Numbered from the stretch's first letter, positions 36,134-47,925 are shown. The stretch: DNA of 64,000 nucleotides from Isoetes taiwanensis (GCA_021234155.1 JAJEKV010000095.1:3899503-3963502); one strand, 5' to 3'. A program made the numbers and translations. The notes: a model not told the origin generated them from the letters alone.

Positions 36134-37762
36134 ATGAAACCCAATTCCTCTCCCCGTTCAGTTTACAGAGCCATTGATGCAGCAAGGAAAAGAGATCAGA
36201 GGCAGAGATTGTATGCAAAGAAGGTAGCAATGAAGAAGAATTCCCCTTCTAAAGATTCGCCTTCAAAGAAGAATAAGAAATTGAGATTAAGTGACCGCAG
36301 AATAAGAGAAATTTCAGGAGAAATTTATGAAGTATTCAAGCAAATTAGTACAAATGTTGATGACAATGACAAAGGTCAGTATCCTTGATGAGTCTTCTTT
36401 GAGGGCAAGGGATTTACCAATTGCTTCTATAAAGAAATCTAAAGAGGTTACTATGGCCGAAAGCAAATGGTGAAGAATTTGAAGGAAACAATGCAAGAAC
36501 ATAAGTATGAGAGGAATCATGACATGCTTCAGGCAAGGAAGTCCCCCGATAATGGCAAAGAAGCAGGTACAAATGGTGTCAAGCCATTGAATCAAACGAA
36601 GTGGCTTGATTGCTCAAAGATCCCCGAGAAAAACAATTTCAAATGCTTTTCAAAGAAGGGTGCAAGCTAACAAGGGGAAGGACCTTGGTCAATGTTCAGG
36701 AGGAGGAAGCGGATGGATAGCATGTTAGATTACAATAGAGAAGCTGTTATCAAGTTCTGGACAGAAAATACAAGAGTTTCTCATACAAGAAAGACGTGAG
36801 GAGGTATGTATCAGAGACAGAATAAAGATGGAACATCCAATTCACCTTCTTGAAGTCACCAAGTAAGTATTCATCCTATATTGTAGGGTTCATTATATGT
36901 AGCATTTATTTGGCATTCACACGATTTCCCTGCAGTTGCAATTCTACCTCAGGTTTAGAGAGGAGAATCCTCATATCAAAATTGCATTGCAGACTTTTGA
37001 GAGGTTGAAACCGAGTTTTGTAAGGAGGATGCGTGAGAGGAATACATCTTTGTTGCATCTACCACTTGAAATTTGAATATATCATGCGTGGATTGAACGA
37101 CTGAGAAAAATCGGGTGGAGTTCATGACAATTGCAACCGCCATCGTGAGATTTGTGGCCCCGCCCGTAATGTGCAGCCAAAAGCATACAATCAAGTGCAC
37201 CAGTGATTTATGGAGACAAGTGGTCTGTAGCAAAGGTGATGATGAGGAGTGGTTTGATCATAACTGCTTGATGTTGGCATGTAAAAAATGTGGGTTGGAT
37301 AGAATTAAAAAATGTCCACAGGAAATGGATGGCACGGGTTCAGTACTAGTTACTTGGAAGACATTTGAAAAGCAACCTGTGGACCAGGACATAGAATTTA
37401 GGGATCCAAGAAAGGCTTTGAGGTACAAACCTGTCTTGCGATTAGTACAGAAGGAGAGAAGTCCCAAAGAGTTTCAAGAGGATGTGAAGAAGGTAATATC
37501 AGATTTTGTTCCACACAATTACATAGCACATTGGCAGGCCAATCAGTTTAAACAGTGTGTCATCATTTCCAGAAGATTGTATTATCAATTCTTGGGTAAT
37601 TTCAAGTACATGTTGCTCATTAAACAACCCGAAGCCTTCCTGCACAGCCATGTGGTAAGATATCCTAAAATTGATATGGACAAAATAGAAGGCACAGACA
37701 TGTACAAAATTTCACAGGAGACCCATGAAAAAATTATGGCCAGTCTCCCAATAACATTGTAA
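36134..37762 (+). pseudogene. Degenerate transposon-type protein with CCxYH motif
   Basis: The parts in order are as follows. 36134-36385 is a very basic N terminus (MKPNSSPRSVYRAIDAARKR). Near 36735-36850 it reads AVIKFWTENTRVSHTRK and EHPIHLLEVT. Near 36945-37040 it reads FREENPHIKIALQTFERLKP and FVRRMRERNT. One frame away it continues CCIYHLKFEYIMRGLND and stops. 37115-37762 has CLMLACKKCGLDRIKKCP, FQEDVKKVISDFVPHNYIAHWQANQF and a NFKYMLLIKQPEAFLHSHV end. From memory, this order (LRP..V, CCC.YH, Cys cluster, helical segment, then a DFAENY-type box) resembles proteins of repeat-associated families in plants and animals. The acidic residues expected in the last box are not there. Frame breaks near 36390-36700 and 37046-37115 make it a pseudogene unless introns explain some of them. 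Confidence 0.55.
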
Positions 37763-38274
37763 TTCTTTGACACTTAACCAAATTGATGTTATTCTTTTCA
37801 AGTGATTTATTGTTCCAGCACCTAAGCACGTAAGCACACATTTGTATATATATTAATAATAGTGAGGATGCACAAGGGTGGTGTGCATGGACACGTATTT
37901 CGAAATGAAGATTGAATTGTTGTTTAGGAATGTAGATTTGTGACATTGGAATAAGATTCAATTATTTATTTTGGTACCATCACTATCCCAACATTCTTGG
38001 CAAAATTATATTGTCAAGGCATTTCCTCGATGTGACATGTGTCAATTCGACTGGTCATACGAAATATTTAAGCCTGGTTACGAATTAATTGTTCTGGCGC
38101 GTGTGAGGTTTTTCGTACACTGACGCGCCTAAGCAGAGGATTTAAGCACTAGGCGCCTAAGCGTAAGCTCTTCTCACAAGCTCACGCTCCGCCCATTCCC
38201 CGCCCAATTCCTCCGCACTCCTTCCCAATCCGCCGCACTCCTTCCCAATTCCTCCGCACTCCGCCCAATCCGGC

Positions 38275-38735
38275 ATGAAGCGAGCATATAGCGAGGAGCC
38301 GGAGGTCACCTCCAAGAGGCGCTTACTAAGCGTCGAAGAGGTGTTCCCTCCACTCTTCCCACCTTTGCCTCAAGTACTTGCCTCCTCTGCTGCCTCCTCT
38401 CCTGCCCACTCTACTGCCTCTCAATTTTCTGAACCATCCGATTCCGATTCCGATTCTTCTGATTCCTATGAGGAATCAGAAAATGAGGAATCGGAAATGT
38501 CTTCGCAGGAATATGTCACTGCAGTTCTGCAAGGGTGGATAGGGGAATCAGAAGAAGAAGACGAGTCTGATGAAGAAGAAGAAGAAGAAGCAGAAATTGA
38601 AGACGAATCGGCCAACTTTGCAGACTTCATGGCGCTCATAAATGGTATGCATGTTTCATTTGTTTTCTTTAATCAATTTTTCATTTTCATTTGTTTAATC
38701 AATTTTTTATTATTGGTGTTGCAGATGGAGAATGA
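38275..38735 (+). CDS. Small acidic Ser/Glu-rich protein in the TIR element
   Basis: Two exons are proposed: 38275-38644 and 38725-38735, with GT...AG at 38645 and 38723-38724. They give about 126 residues ending in ANFADFMALINDGE. It starts MKRAYSEEPEVTSKRRLLSV with a short basic patch that could be a nuclear signal. A Ser/Asp/Glu-rich middle follows (SDSDSDSSDSYEESENEESE) and a long Glu run near residues 95-110. The function is unknown. The acidic run suggests a protein- or histone-contacting role, but that is a guess. If unspliced, the frame would run on to 38823. A pyrimidine-rich leader with repeated ccgcactcc lies at 38200-38270. Confidence 0.5.
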
Positions 38736-39099
38736 CGGGCCTCCAGCTTGCCTCCGGCGTTTTTTTTTTTTTTTAATTGTTCTTGCCTCCAGCAGACACC
38801 CCCTGAAGAAGACACCCCCCTGAAGAAGACACCCTGAAGAAGACAGTGGCCCGAGGGCCAATTTTTTTGTAAAAAATTTTGTAGAAATCCTGAAGACACT
38901 GGCCTGAGGGCCTTTTTTTTTGTAAAAAATCTTGTTTCTATAAAAAGTTTTTGTCTCTATCAAAGATTTTTTTGTCTCTATCAAAGTTTTTTGTTTCTCT
39001 ATCAAATATTATTTTTGTCTATCTATCAAATATATGAAGTTTGAATTCTTGTACAGTCCATTCATATTCTGCTTGAATGTAACAGTGCTCTAGCTCTTT

Positions 39100-39420
39100 A
39101 ATTAGTTTCAAACACTAAGCATTTTAATTAGTTTCAGCAGTGCTTGTGAGTAAGCACTGGAACACACGAGCACTTATGCAATAAACAGCTAGGTGTGAAC
39201 AGTTATATAGCTTAACAGTAAGCACTGCACCTTAACTGCATGACAGTAAGCATTTGATGACATTAACAGCGTTAAGCAACTACATACTTAGTAACTGTCA
39301 CTGCATGACAATAAGCAGTATCTGCCATAAAGACTCATACCAGACTAGCACTTGCAGGCAATTTGTTTTTTAAGCACTTGATAAGTTTTAAGCATCCCTT
39401 GCAGTCAGCATTGAAGTAGA
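39100..39420. repeat. Cluster of AAGCACT/AGTGCTT motifs
   Basis: AAGCACT or its complement appears repeatedly (near 39131, 39151, 39222 and 39372), with related AGCACTT (39169, 39348) and AAGCAT/AAGCAG variants between. The same motif lies in inverted positions about 52 bp from each end of the TIR element and at 38144. It may be a protein-binding motif of the element. Confidence 0.5.
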
Positions 39421-39829
39421 TATAAACAACATAGCAAAAACTTATAGATAAGTCTGCATTGAACTACATAAACAATATAGCAAAAACATTCTTAAATTAA
39501 GATAAAGATGGTACATGAAAAGTGTAGGATTCCTTGGCCTAAATAAATGACAATCAGGCCAATAATCATAAATGTCTCAGGGTTAATCACAGCAATGGAG
39601 AATGACAATCTTCATCACCATAAACCTTCTCCAATTCCTCCTTCACAAACCTGCAGAAGCGCAATTGTTTTTCGTAAAAGTCTTTCCAAGCATAGCTTCA
39701 TAATCTTTCTATCCGTCTTAGGCGTGGCTTGTATCACGTGTGTGTTCTTCACCGGTAACTTCATTTTTTTCCTCGGTCTTGGCTGCAGTATTTCTTCTAT
39801 CTTTGGGGTGAGTCTTTGTTAGCACTTCA

Positions 39830-40070
39830 TCATAGACATCCATCTTGAATGCGTGTACCCTGCAGAAATTTTCGAGGACCTGCTAAGGTAAGTCTTGTAT
39901 AATTAATCATCAAGAAGCAAAGTCTTACCTTTGAATCTTGGGTATGACTCATATATTTTCCCAAGTGGCTTCATCATTTTGGGGACAGCCGGGTTTGTTA
40001 GGGTGGTGGCGGTGCGCACACATTTTTCTGTCCCCATACAAATTGAAATCCGTCCCTCAAATCTAGACAT
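39830..40070 (-). pseudogene. Minus-strand coding fragment in the TIR element
   Basis: A frame at 40070-39929 reads MSRFEGRISICMGTEKCVRT and KMMKPLGKIYESYPRFK, then meets a GT donor at 39928. Acceptors near 39880-39887 lead into GPRKFLQGTRIQDGCL and a stop at 39830. I do not recognise the family. It may be the 3' end of the same minus-strand gene as the fragments at 40.6-42.4 kb. Confidence 0.35.
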
Positions 40071-40582
40071 AGTACTTTAAAGACACATCTTCCACATTAG
40101 AGAGTTGCATTGATGACCATATACCAACACAACATACAGTAACAAAGTCTTCAAGAAGAACAACATCGGGTCCCGAATATCACTTTCTTTACGCTAGTGT
40201 ATGTCATTGTCAATCCTCGCCCAAGCGTATGTGTTCATTTGCACCAAATGTTTTTACCAACACACCATTTAAATCCAAGACAATGAGTTTATCTTTTGTT
40301 TGCCAAATCAATATTTAGAAATGCGTTAGAACATCCCGAATACCTACACAACGGGAATTACTACATGAATAGATAGATGAAGATGAAAATGAAAAATGGG
40401 TTGAATGTGAAAACCTTTTCTCAGATCAACAGCAGGATTCTCTGACCTAACAGAATCAACTGGTAATCCTACAGTGAATGCAACAAAAGAAAATCAATAA
40501 TATTCAATGTTTTAAGCAACACTATTTCTGGGCTTGCCCAGCAATGCCCACACTGACCCTCCAGGGTTATTAAGGGCAGCAA

Positions 40583-41141
40583 TCACTTGTTGAAGATCAG
40601 GCTCACCTGAAACTTGAGGGCCTGATCCCGCATTTTCTTCGAGAACACACCGATAGGTGTGGTGTCATGATTGAGACTGCTTCCTGCATCTTTTGCATAG
40701 CTACTTCTTGTTCTCTTTCTATCCTCCAGCTTACCCCTCTTCGATAGGTGTGGTGTCATGATTGAGACTGCTTCTTGTCTGAACAACTTCTTTTCTATCC
40801 TCCAGCTTACCCCTCTTTGTTCTTCTGCCCTTTCCTTTTGGCAAATATTCACCCAAGTTGCCCTCATCCAGATGGAATTACTCCCTCAACTTCCTTAGGT
40901 GCTTGATTAGTGTACAATCGGTCTGTTGTTTTTCCCTAACCGGTGGTGTGTTTACAACTTGGTCTTTGTGTTTATAGCTTCCTCTATAGCTTCTTGGACA
41001 GGTTCTTGGACTGGTGGTGGTGGTTCTGTTGTTGCATTCAAATCGGGCCACAATTGATCGTACTCCTATAGGACTTTGGGTGTTGTGCATCTTCAAATGG
41101 CACCATTGTCCTTCTTTGAACCCCGAAGGGTGAGACCTCAA
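40583..41141 (-). pseudogene. Minus-strand fragment with internal duplication
   Basis: Frames at 41141-40878 and 40867-40583 lie end to end and may be one broken or spliced coding stretch of the TIR element. No domain was recognised. A segment of about 90 bp (around 40650-40741) is duplicated in tandem (40742-40826), sharing gataggtgtggtgtcatgat and ctatcctccagcttacccct. Confidence 0.4.
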
Positions 41142-41209
41142 TTGCGGGACGGATTAACACATCCTTTTTGGTGTACTATTTGAAGAAGCACACGCAACAT
41201 GGCCAAAAC

Positions 41210-41578
41210 CTAGCTCGTCAAATACACCCTCTCGCACCTTTCGGGGCAACCATGAATACATTGTCCTCCTCTCAACAATGAACAACAAGCTATATGATAC
41301 TCATATTGGCAATTCAGTGCTAAACTTAACCTGTAAGCTTTAGTGAATTCCAGACCACATGTTGAACATGTATAAAATGGATCTTCCACTAACAACTTAT
41401 CTCGTATAATAGTAGAGATGCTAAATATTTTCAGCTTCCACAAATTGTTTATGTAGAATTGCAGAAGTCTCTGTTCTTCTTCGAGAACTTTTAACTCCTC
41501 CTCAAGTTTGAGTTTACATTTGACCCGCTCATTAACAGATGTAGGGTTCATTGCTTTTTGTACCTTGTTCTGTGCCAA
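41210..41578 (-). pseudogene. Coiled-coil plus RING-like zinc-finger fragment
   Basis: The 122-residue frame has a heptad-like charged stretch at residues 20-45 (KCKLKLEEELKVLEEEQRLL). A metal-binding pattern follows at residues 71-115: C-x2-C-x15-C-x4-H-x2-C-x8-C-x3-C (CSTCGLEF ... YEYHIACC ... GGQCIHGCPERC). It resembles a degenerate RING-type finger. The reading frame continues upstream only with breaks (41600-42400), so it is probably part of a larger minus-strand gene of the TIR element. Confidence 0.5.
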
Positions 41579-42039
41579 GTTTCCATCCGGGATGATCCGC
41601 TAAAATCTTTAATTTACGCCTCCAACTCACGGTTTGGATTAAGCTTGAACTCCTCCCTTTTTGTAGCCAAATCATTTGTGGCTGTCTTAAAAGCTGTTCT
41701 CGGCCTCTTCCAACATCATTTTACGTAATTGAGGAGGCCTTCTCATTGCCTTTCAGCTCACTTCCCTCTTTGCTTCTAGATTCTTTGTGATAAGTAAAAC
41801 CGATTTTCCAATCTCTGATCTTGCATTCTCTAAGGTTTTATGTTTTCATCACATGCACTGATCTCATTTGATCCAGCTGCCACCTTTGGCTTTGCCTTCA
41901 TTTCAGTTTTCCTAACATGTGCTACAACATCTGCCTCTGTTTTTACTTGTCTATTGTTGTGGTATCTTTGGCATTGCACAACCAAATACATTGATTTACT
42001 TTGTGTTCCTCAGGTGCAACTATTGATCTAGTGCAATTT

Positions 42040-42402
42040 TCAAACGCAAAAGCAAGGGCCAGTTGCTTTCTTACTTTTGTTGTGACAATTCTTGTAGATT
42101 TTTCGGCAAAATGTTCCCAACTTCTCTTGAAGATGCTCCTTTGCACAGTGCCATTTTATCTTTCCCTTGTTCAACTTCTTTGTCCAAACATAATTCCAAT
42201 CTTGATCCGTGACATTATTTTCCAACCAAGTTTCTTCCTCGTGGGGCTTCGCCCCCGAATTGCACAGACCTCTGATGCTGTGGAAATCATCCGCGCTCCA
42301 TGCCCCCATCATCAACAGTGAAACACTGATCTGAGTTTTCGCGCCCAGGGGAAAAGGAGGGAGAAGGGCGTGACGGGCTTCGACGTCCGCGAGTTTCAGC
42401 AC
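42040..42402 (-). pseudogene. N-terminal minus-strand frame near the right end of the TIR element
   Basis: A 120-residue frame starts about 55 bp from the element end (MLKLADVEARHALLPPFPLG...). It includes ETWLENNVTDQDWNYVW and KIKWHCAKEHLQEKLGTFC. It could be the start of the minus-strand gene whose later parts are at 41.6-40.6 kb. No known domain was recognised. Confidence 0.35.
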
Positions 42403-42461
42403 TTAAAGTGCTTAAACGCTTCGCCAAAAGTTGTACCCCACTAGCGATTTTACACCCCTTA

Positions 42462-43870
42462 TTTAGATGTCCCTGAATTCCTACTTTCAGAGATTGTATA
42501 CTTATGTTTGAAATTTTGCCATTTTCAAGTGCTCTTCTTTACAAATACAAGATCATCAGTCTGGCACACATTATTCTTTCTTCACGATTTATGATCATTT
42601 CACACACTTTTGGAATTGGATACACAAAAAAAAAATGGTTGCAAATGGAAATAGGACCCTGAAACAATAGAAACTAAATTAAGTTTAACACAGCCTTTTC
42701 AGTTCTAAGTATTCCTTGCAGACGAGAAACTGTGAGAGAATTCTGCCTTCCATGAAGAGGAGTAATATGATCCTTTATAAGGGGCCTGTTAATATCTGGA
42801 GATTTATTATAAAGCCAATAGCTTGTGAGAAATTTTGTTTGATCTCAGCTTGTGAAAGTTCCAATCTTGTTGCTCTTTAAGAATACACTTGGATGAAAGC
42901 ATGGACCTACACCAAAATGTCGTACATAAAATACTCCCCTAACATGAGGTCCATGGTCGTCTAAGGAGCATATGACATCCATAGATCATTTAAAGACTAA
43001 AATCAAATGTAACTACATTGCTGCACAAACTAAATACCTTGGGGTCCTCGCACGCTACAGTGGCATAAATGATGCCATTTTTAGCCCTAAATAATGGCGC
43101 TAAGTAAGGGGTCTAACTGAATTTTTAAATTTTATTTTAGCTATCTCACCCATGGAATCCTAAACCGTTGAACCTCTCTTCCTTTCCGCCTTTCTTGGAG
43201 ATTCTTGGATCGGATTCAGAAACATAGCTACTCCCCTTCTAGATTCCCGTACTCTGATTGGTTAATTGGCCGGATCAAATTGCTGTGACTGTACTGTGCC
43301 TACAATAGTAATTATCGAAATCGGTTATTTATAGCATTCTAATCAATCGACTGCCAGTCATTAGATTTAAAAAAAAAGCCCCAATCGAGATCCCATTACT
43401 TTGATTGGTTAACAGCCCAGATCAAATTGCTGCAATCTAAACAATTTCTCAGATGCCACTCATTTCATTTAAGAAAAGTTGTTCCAATGGTAAACATCTA
43501 ATCTTTGTTGACAAATCTTTTGGAATGGTAAATAATGTGGAAGTGGTTTCATTCTATTACATTTGATGCTTTTATATTTAGGACAAATGCTAATGTATCA
43601 GGTTTCGAGGATGTATTCCATCTTGCTTTAATTCATCCCTTTATTAGTGCTACATATCAAGAGGAATGTTTTGAGCTTAGCATCAACAGAAAGTACAATG
43701 CAGTAACATTTGGTCGTACAAGTTCAGTAAACATGGAATTACAACTTTGTGCGATGACAGCAGGTTATACAAAAGATTTTAATCAAAAATAAAATGTTTA
43801 TACGTTTTAACCATTTGCAAAATCAAAAAGCTCTCAAACAAAATGGACCATTAGTTTGTGCCTGATATTT
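42462..43870. other. Region between the TIR element and copy B
   Basis: No known gene was found. One frame at 43535-43792 reads FEDVFHLALIHPFISATYQE and YNAVTFGRTSSVNMELQLCAM. It looks protein-like but I cannot assign it, and there is no obvious partner exon. Confidence 0.35.
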
Positions 43871-46797
43871 TCTTCCCCTTAAAAAAGGGTCTGGGACCAC
43901 AAGCGTCTGAGCAATCCGAGCAGGCCATCATCTCAGCTTTCCTAGTTCTTAGGGAAAGGGGCTTCTTGGTTCTTGTCTCCAAAAGCTTAGGATTTCCGAA
44001 GCATGGGCTTAAGGTTTTGCATAGGCTTATGGCCAGTTTCGAGGCATGGTAAATGAGGCCACAATTTACATCCATCAGTGCGGATGTCTGGTAGGGAGTT
44101 GTCAATGTTATGAATTTTGAGAGCTTCGATCCCTAATTAGCAGCCGATAAACATCTAGTAGGCCTGCTGTTCACTGCTCTAACTGCGAGCATACTGCACA
44201 TGACTGGTCGAATTTGCACACGGAATCTTTTTTTTTGAAGGACGTAAGCCCAAAATTGTATTAATCAGATAAAATGTCTCATCTAACTGTGTAAGCACAA
44301 AAAGATGCCACATGAGCATGAGCCTGGAGCGCAATGTACTTACTCCAGAATAGGAGACTAACGATAAGAATCAATTTGAAGATACTGAATCCAGATACGT
44401 TCCGTCATTTTTAACTCAAGGGAGGAACACTCGTAAGCTGTCAGTATCTTATTCTGGGCCACCATAATAACACCACGTGCAGATGAACAAATGCCTTGAA
44501 AGATGTAGTGTCTGCGACGTTCCCATATTGACCATGGGAGCCAACTAGAACAAAAAAGGAATGCCCACTGTTTAGCTGGGGGCCATGTAGTGGGATAGGA
44601 CACCAAGAGGATACATTGGCAGTCCAATGCACTGTCAAACAAGCTTTGCAGCCAGAACTACGCCGGTTGAACCTCTGGACAATCGAAGAGACAGTGCTCA
44701 AGAGTCTCAACATCTGAAAGGTAGAGCGGGCATATTGCAGATATGCAAGGATTATAACAATGTCGAAAGGCATTAACATGCAGGCATCCATGGATAACTT
44801 GCCACCATAGTACAGAGACTTTAGAGTGGAGCAACTTATCCCAAAGCCATCGCCATGTACGACGCAAAGTGGGCTGTGGAACCTGTAGGTGCCACCCATC
44901 TGGCAACTGGAGGGGTGTGCTAAAAGAAGGCGATATATGGATTTGACAAAGTGCTTGCCTTTGTGAACATTTTCATGACAGTCCCAAGGCACCCTTTTGG
45001 TAACACCAACTTGCACCATAAGAGGTAAATTTTTTGCGACCTTCTCCTACAGACGCGTCTCAATGAGAGAGCAGGAACTTGCCTGAAATTCAGGCCAAGA
45101 CAGTAGGCAACCCGCTTCATAGCATGCTTGAATAGAGACAACACCTGCAAGAACCCATCGTCTCTGTGTAAGGGGGTGAACTGATGCTGCCAGTTGATTC
45201 GCACAAGGATGATTGTAGCGACCTGGAATAGGTCGGATTTGCAGGTCATATTGTCGGTAAGCCATACTGAATGGAGATATACAAGATTGCTTTGCATGCA
45301 TGTTTCAATGGATGCTTGGGCTTCAAAAGATGCCGCTCCAAACATACAGTCAGAATAGATTAGAAAATGAAGGATTGGTCTTTGTGTGTTTCCCAAAACT
45401 TCTACCAAATATGCTCGTTTCAGCTACTTTTGGACTTGCGGCCGGATCAATCTGTCAAAAATCTATTGAGCTTGATTTATCAATCTGTTTGGCCTCTGGT
45501 TCTAAGCCTAGTAACTACCATTTCTACTTTCTTTGCCATTTTGTCATCCCATAGCCATAGTTGTCCGCAGTCCCACTGTCTGCCATAACCGTCCTCGGGG
45601 TTTTGTGAAAAAAACAAATACAATTTATCGATATGGTGCGCTATGGAGATGTATGAATGCATAAATAATAAAAAAAAAAAAAAAACATCTACGCCCAATA
45701 CTTGATCAAATTTACTCTCCAAAAAAATAGTACCACTTTAAACGTATAAATGCAGAGTAACGATCATCAATTGTGAGCAAGTTGAACAGGAGGGCTTATG
45801 ATATGAATATCCTGGTTGCAGTGATTCTAACTCTTGGGATTCCGGATGTAAGTGCATGGCAAAACTGCGCAACTACATGCTTATTGCACGTGCTTCGCGT
45901 TTTTGGGACTTGGTTCAATCCAAAAATGCCTCAATCCATTTTTTCTTTGCCCTTATCTGTTTTTATGAGCATCCCAATGTAATTCACCTCGAAGTGGAAT
46001 GAAACAAAATGGTTTAGCACTAGAGGAGAAATCATGCGGAAAAAAAATGCTTCAAAACCGTTTAAAGGGCAGGCACAGTCATCTTGATTACACAATTCTA
46101 TTGTATCAGTGAGTTGTGATAGTATTAGTCGAAATCCCACCACTAAAACCCCCACATCCATAGTAGGAATATCTTAAATCGAAATAGGAGGGATAAAACA
46201 TTATTGAACATAATTTCATCTTTAGGGCCTATTTCAAAACTCATTTATTATTATAAAACTCATAGGGTACACTACGCGTTTCATATTCAATTCAATTTCA
46301 CATAAAAATTTATGATGCTGTCCTTTTCCTCATTTATGTGAAGACAATTGACATTTTTCTTCTATTTCACATGAGACAAAAAATTATTATAAAGTTTTCA
46401 TTTCTTAAGAAAATGATGAACATTTTGTCAAGGCAAGCGATCCTAAAGAAGCAACCTAGCGCAAAGAGGGCCACATTTAATATGAAAAGTGAAAAGTCAT
46501 CTAATGCCAACAAGTTGACTTAACACAAGTTGTAAAATATGAGAACCACAAGGAAGGCCAGCCCTTCATAGTTGATATATAAGGGTAAAAGGATGCGTGA
46601 CAAGAAAGGCTTTTGGGTTCACAACAAATTGACGTTAGTGAATTGGTTTTCTACTGGAGTAATTAGATACTGCTTCAAGCTCGTGTTCAGGGGGCATTTT
46701 CTTGTGCTTACATATATGCACATTTTGTGATTCCCAAGTTTGATTAATAAACTTTTTTCCTTCCTTTAATTTTTTCTCTTTTTGTTTCGTTCTTTTA
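43871..46797. repeat. Duplicated segment, copy B
   Basis: This is a direct copy of 27184-30196, about 16.7 kb away. It carries the same LINE insertion and flanks. It lacks about 80 bp present near 29936-30000 of copy A and has a shorter end. Its left neighbour differs from that of copy A, and its right side leads to the hydrolase gene region. Confidence 0.9.
44227..45196 (-). mobile_element. L1-type LINE 3' fragment (copy B)
   Basis: This is the same insertion as at 27540-28522, with diverged target-duplication remnants at 44212-44226 and 45197-45210. The frame 44906-44658 reads KVSVLWWQVIHGCLHVNAF and AICPLYLSDVETLEHCLFDC (zf-RVT). Here the Cys-x6 spacing CPLY..CLFDC is clearer than in copy A. 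Confidence 0.85.
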
Positions 46798-47925
46798 ATG
46801 TTAGTGAAACCAAAAGGCCAAGTTGTAAAACATGAGAAGAAACATAAGCAAGGCATATGCCCTTCATGGTGACATGCACGGGCCATGATTACATGGGGAC
46901 AAGCTTTTGGATCCACAACAATTTGACATAGTGGCATTCTATCTAACCAATATATAGAAGAATATGAAGAAGAGGAGGACTTTTAACATCTATTAGAGAC
47001 CAACTGGTCTATGGGATTTACACACCAAACCTACAATGCTTATATGTCTCGATTAGGGTGCGAACTTGAAGTCGTTTAGAACTTTATGAACTAAACAGTC
47101 ATCAATCACTAGACGTAATATATGGTGAAATCAATAGTTGAATAAGACCTCGACATGTAAATGTGCAGTCAATGTGATATTGGAGCAACAATAGAGATCG
47201 ATCAACTCCTAATCATGTAGGGATCAATATGCGGGATGTAAGCTTATAGATAGATGCAGGTGAACTTGATGGAACTATGTGGAAGGTAAACTGGGATGGC
47301 ATTCTTCCCCAACCATGATGTGCTAGGAGCGCTCTACCCTTTTTTTATTATTTTTTATTTTATTTTGGGAGCCAAGATATTTATATTTGATTGATAATGA
47401 AATGGACCGGATTTTACAGGTAGATAAAGGAGCACGTCATGAAGCAAACATATACGAATGATATAAACGTTTTTAGTTTTGGGTTAACGTGGAGCTAAAA
47501 AGGCCTTTCTTTTAAAAAATTCAATTCAATATCTTGGGAAAAAGGCTTTGACAAAACTGGGAAAAAGGCTTTTTTGGCCGAACCATAGTAACTGGTCGTC
47601 CTTGACTTCTCACTTCTAGAAACGGATTCCGAGCTTCTGAGAAGCATGCTGCTGCAGCTTGCGCGTTCAAAAAAAATCTATAACTAAATGCTGCTTCTCT
47701 GCGTATAAGAAGAGCCCGACTTCTTATATTCTTCAGTTCTTCAATCCTGTTTCATCAATCCAGTCCTTCGTTTTCTTCAACGCTGTTCTTCCATTCAGTT
47801 CTTCACTTTCTTCAACGCTGTTCTTCAATCCAGCTCTTCATTTTCTTTAATCCCTTTTCAAACTTCCGGTTGTGAATTGGGTGCTCAGAAAAGAATCCAT
47901 TTGCAAGTTTCTGCCCTGTTTTGAA
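46798..47925. other. Upstream region of the hydrolase gene
   Basis: The region contains a minus-strand retroposon tail (about 46980-47015, ttaacatctattagagaccaac) and AT-rich sequence. At 47700-47850 there is a repeated cttca(at)cctgttctt-type leader with gttcttc motifs, probably the 5' UTR and promoter. tgcgtataagaag near 47700 could be a TATA element. Confidence 0.4.

Larger units (their letters stand above)
35808..42457. mobile_element. 6.65-kb TIR DNA transposon, family not identified
   Basis: The left end reads GGGTGCAAAATCGGTACTGGG and the inverse complement of the right end GGGTGTAAAATCGCTAGTGGG, with 18 of 21 matching. A second inverted match, AAGTGCT(T/G)AAA, lies 52 bp in on the left (35860) and 53 bp in on the right (42404). 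CTTA (or TTA) flanks both sides. Inside are a plus-strand degenerate protein gene (36134-37762), a small plus-strand acidic protein gene (38275-38735) and minus-strand coding fragments (about 39830-42402). This looks like an autonomous-type DNA transposon that has decayed. TTA duplications would suit PIF/Harbinger and 3-4 bp would suit Academ or Sola, but I see no diagnostic domain for any of these. Confidence 0.6.
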
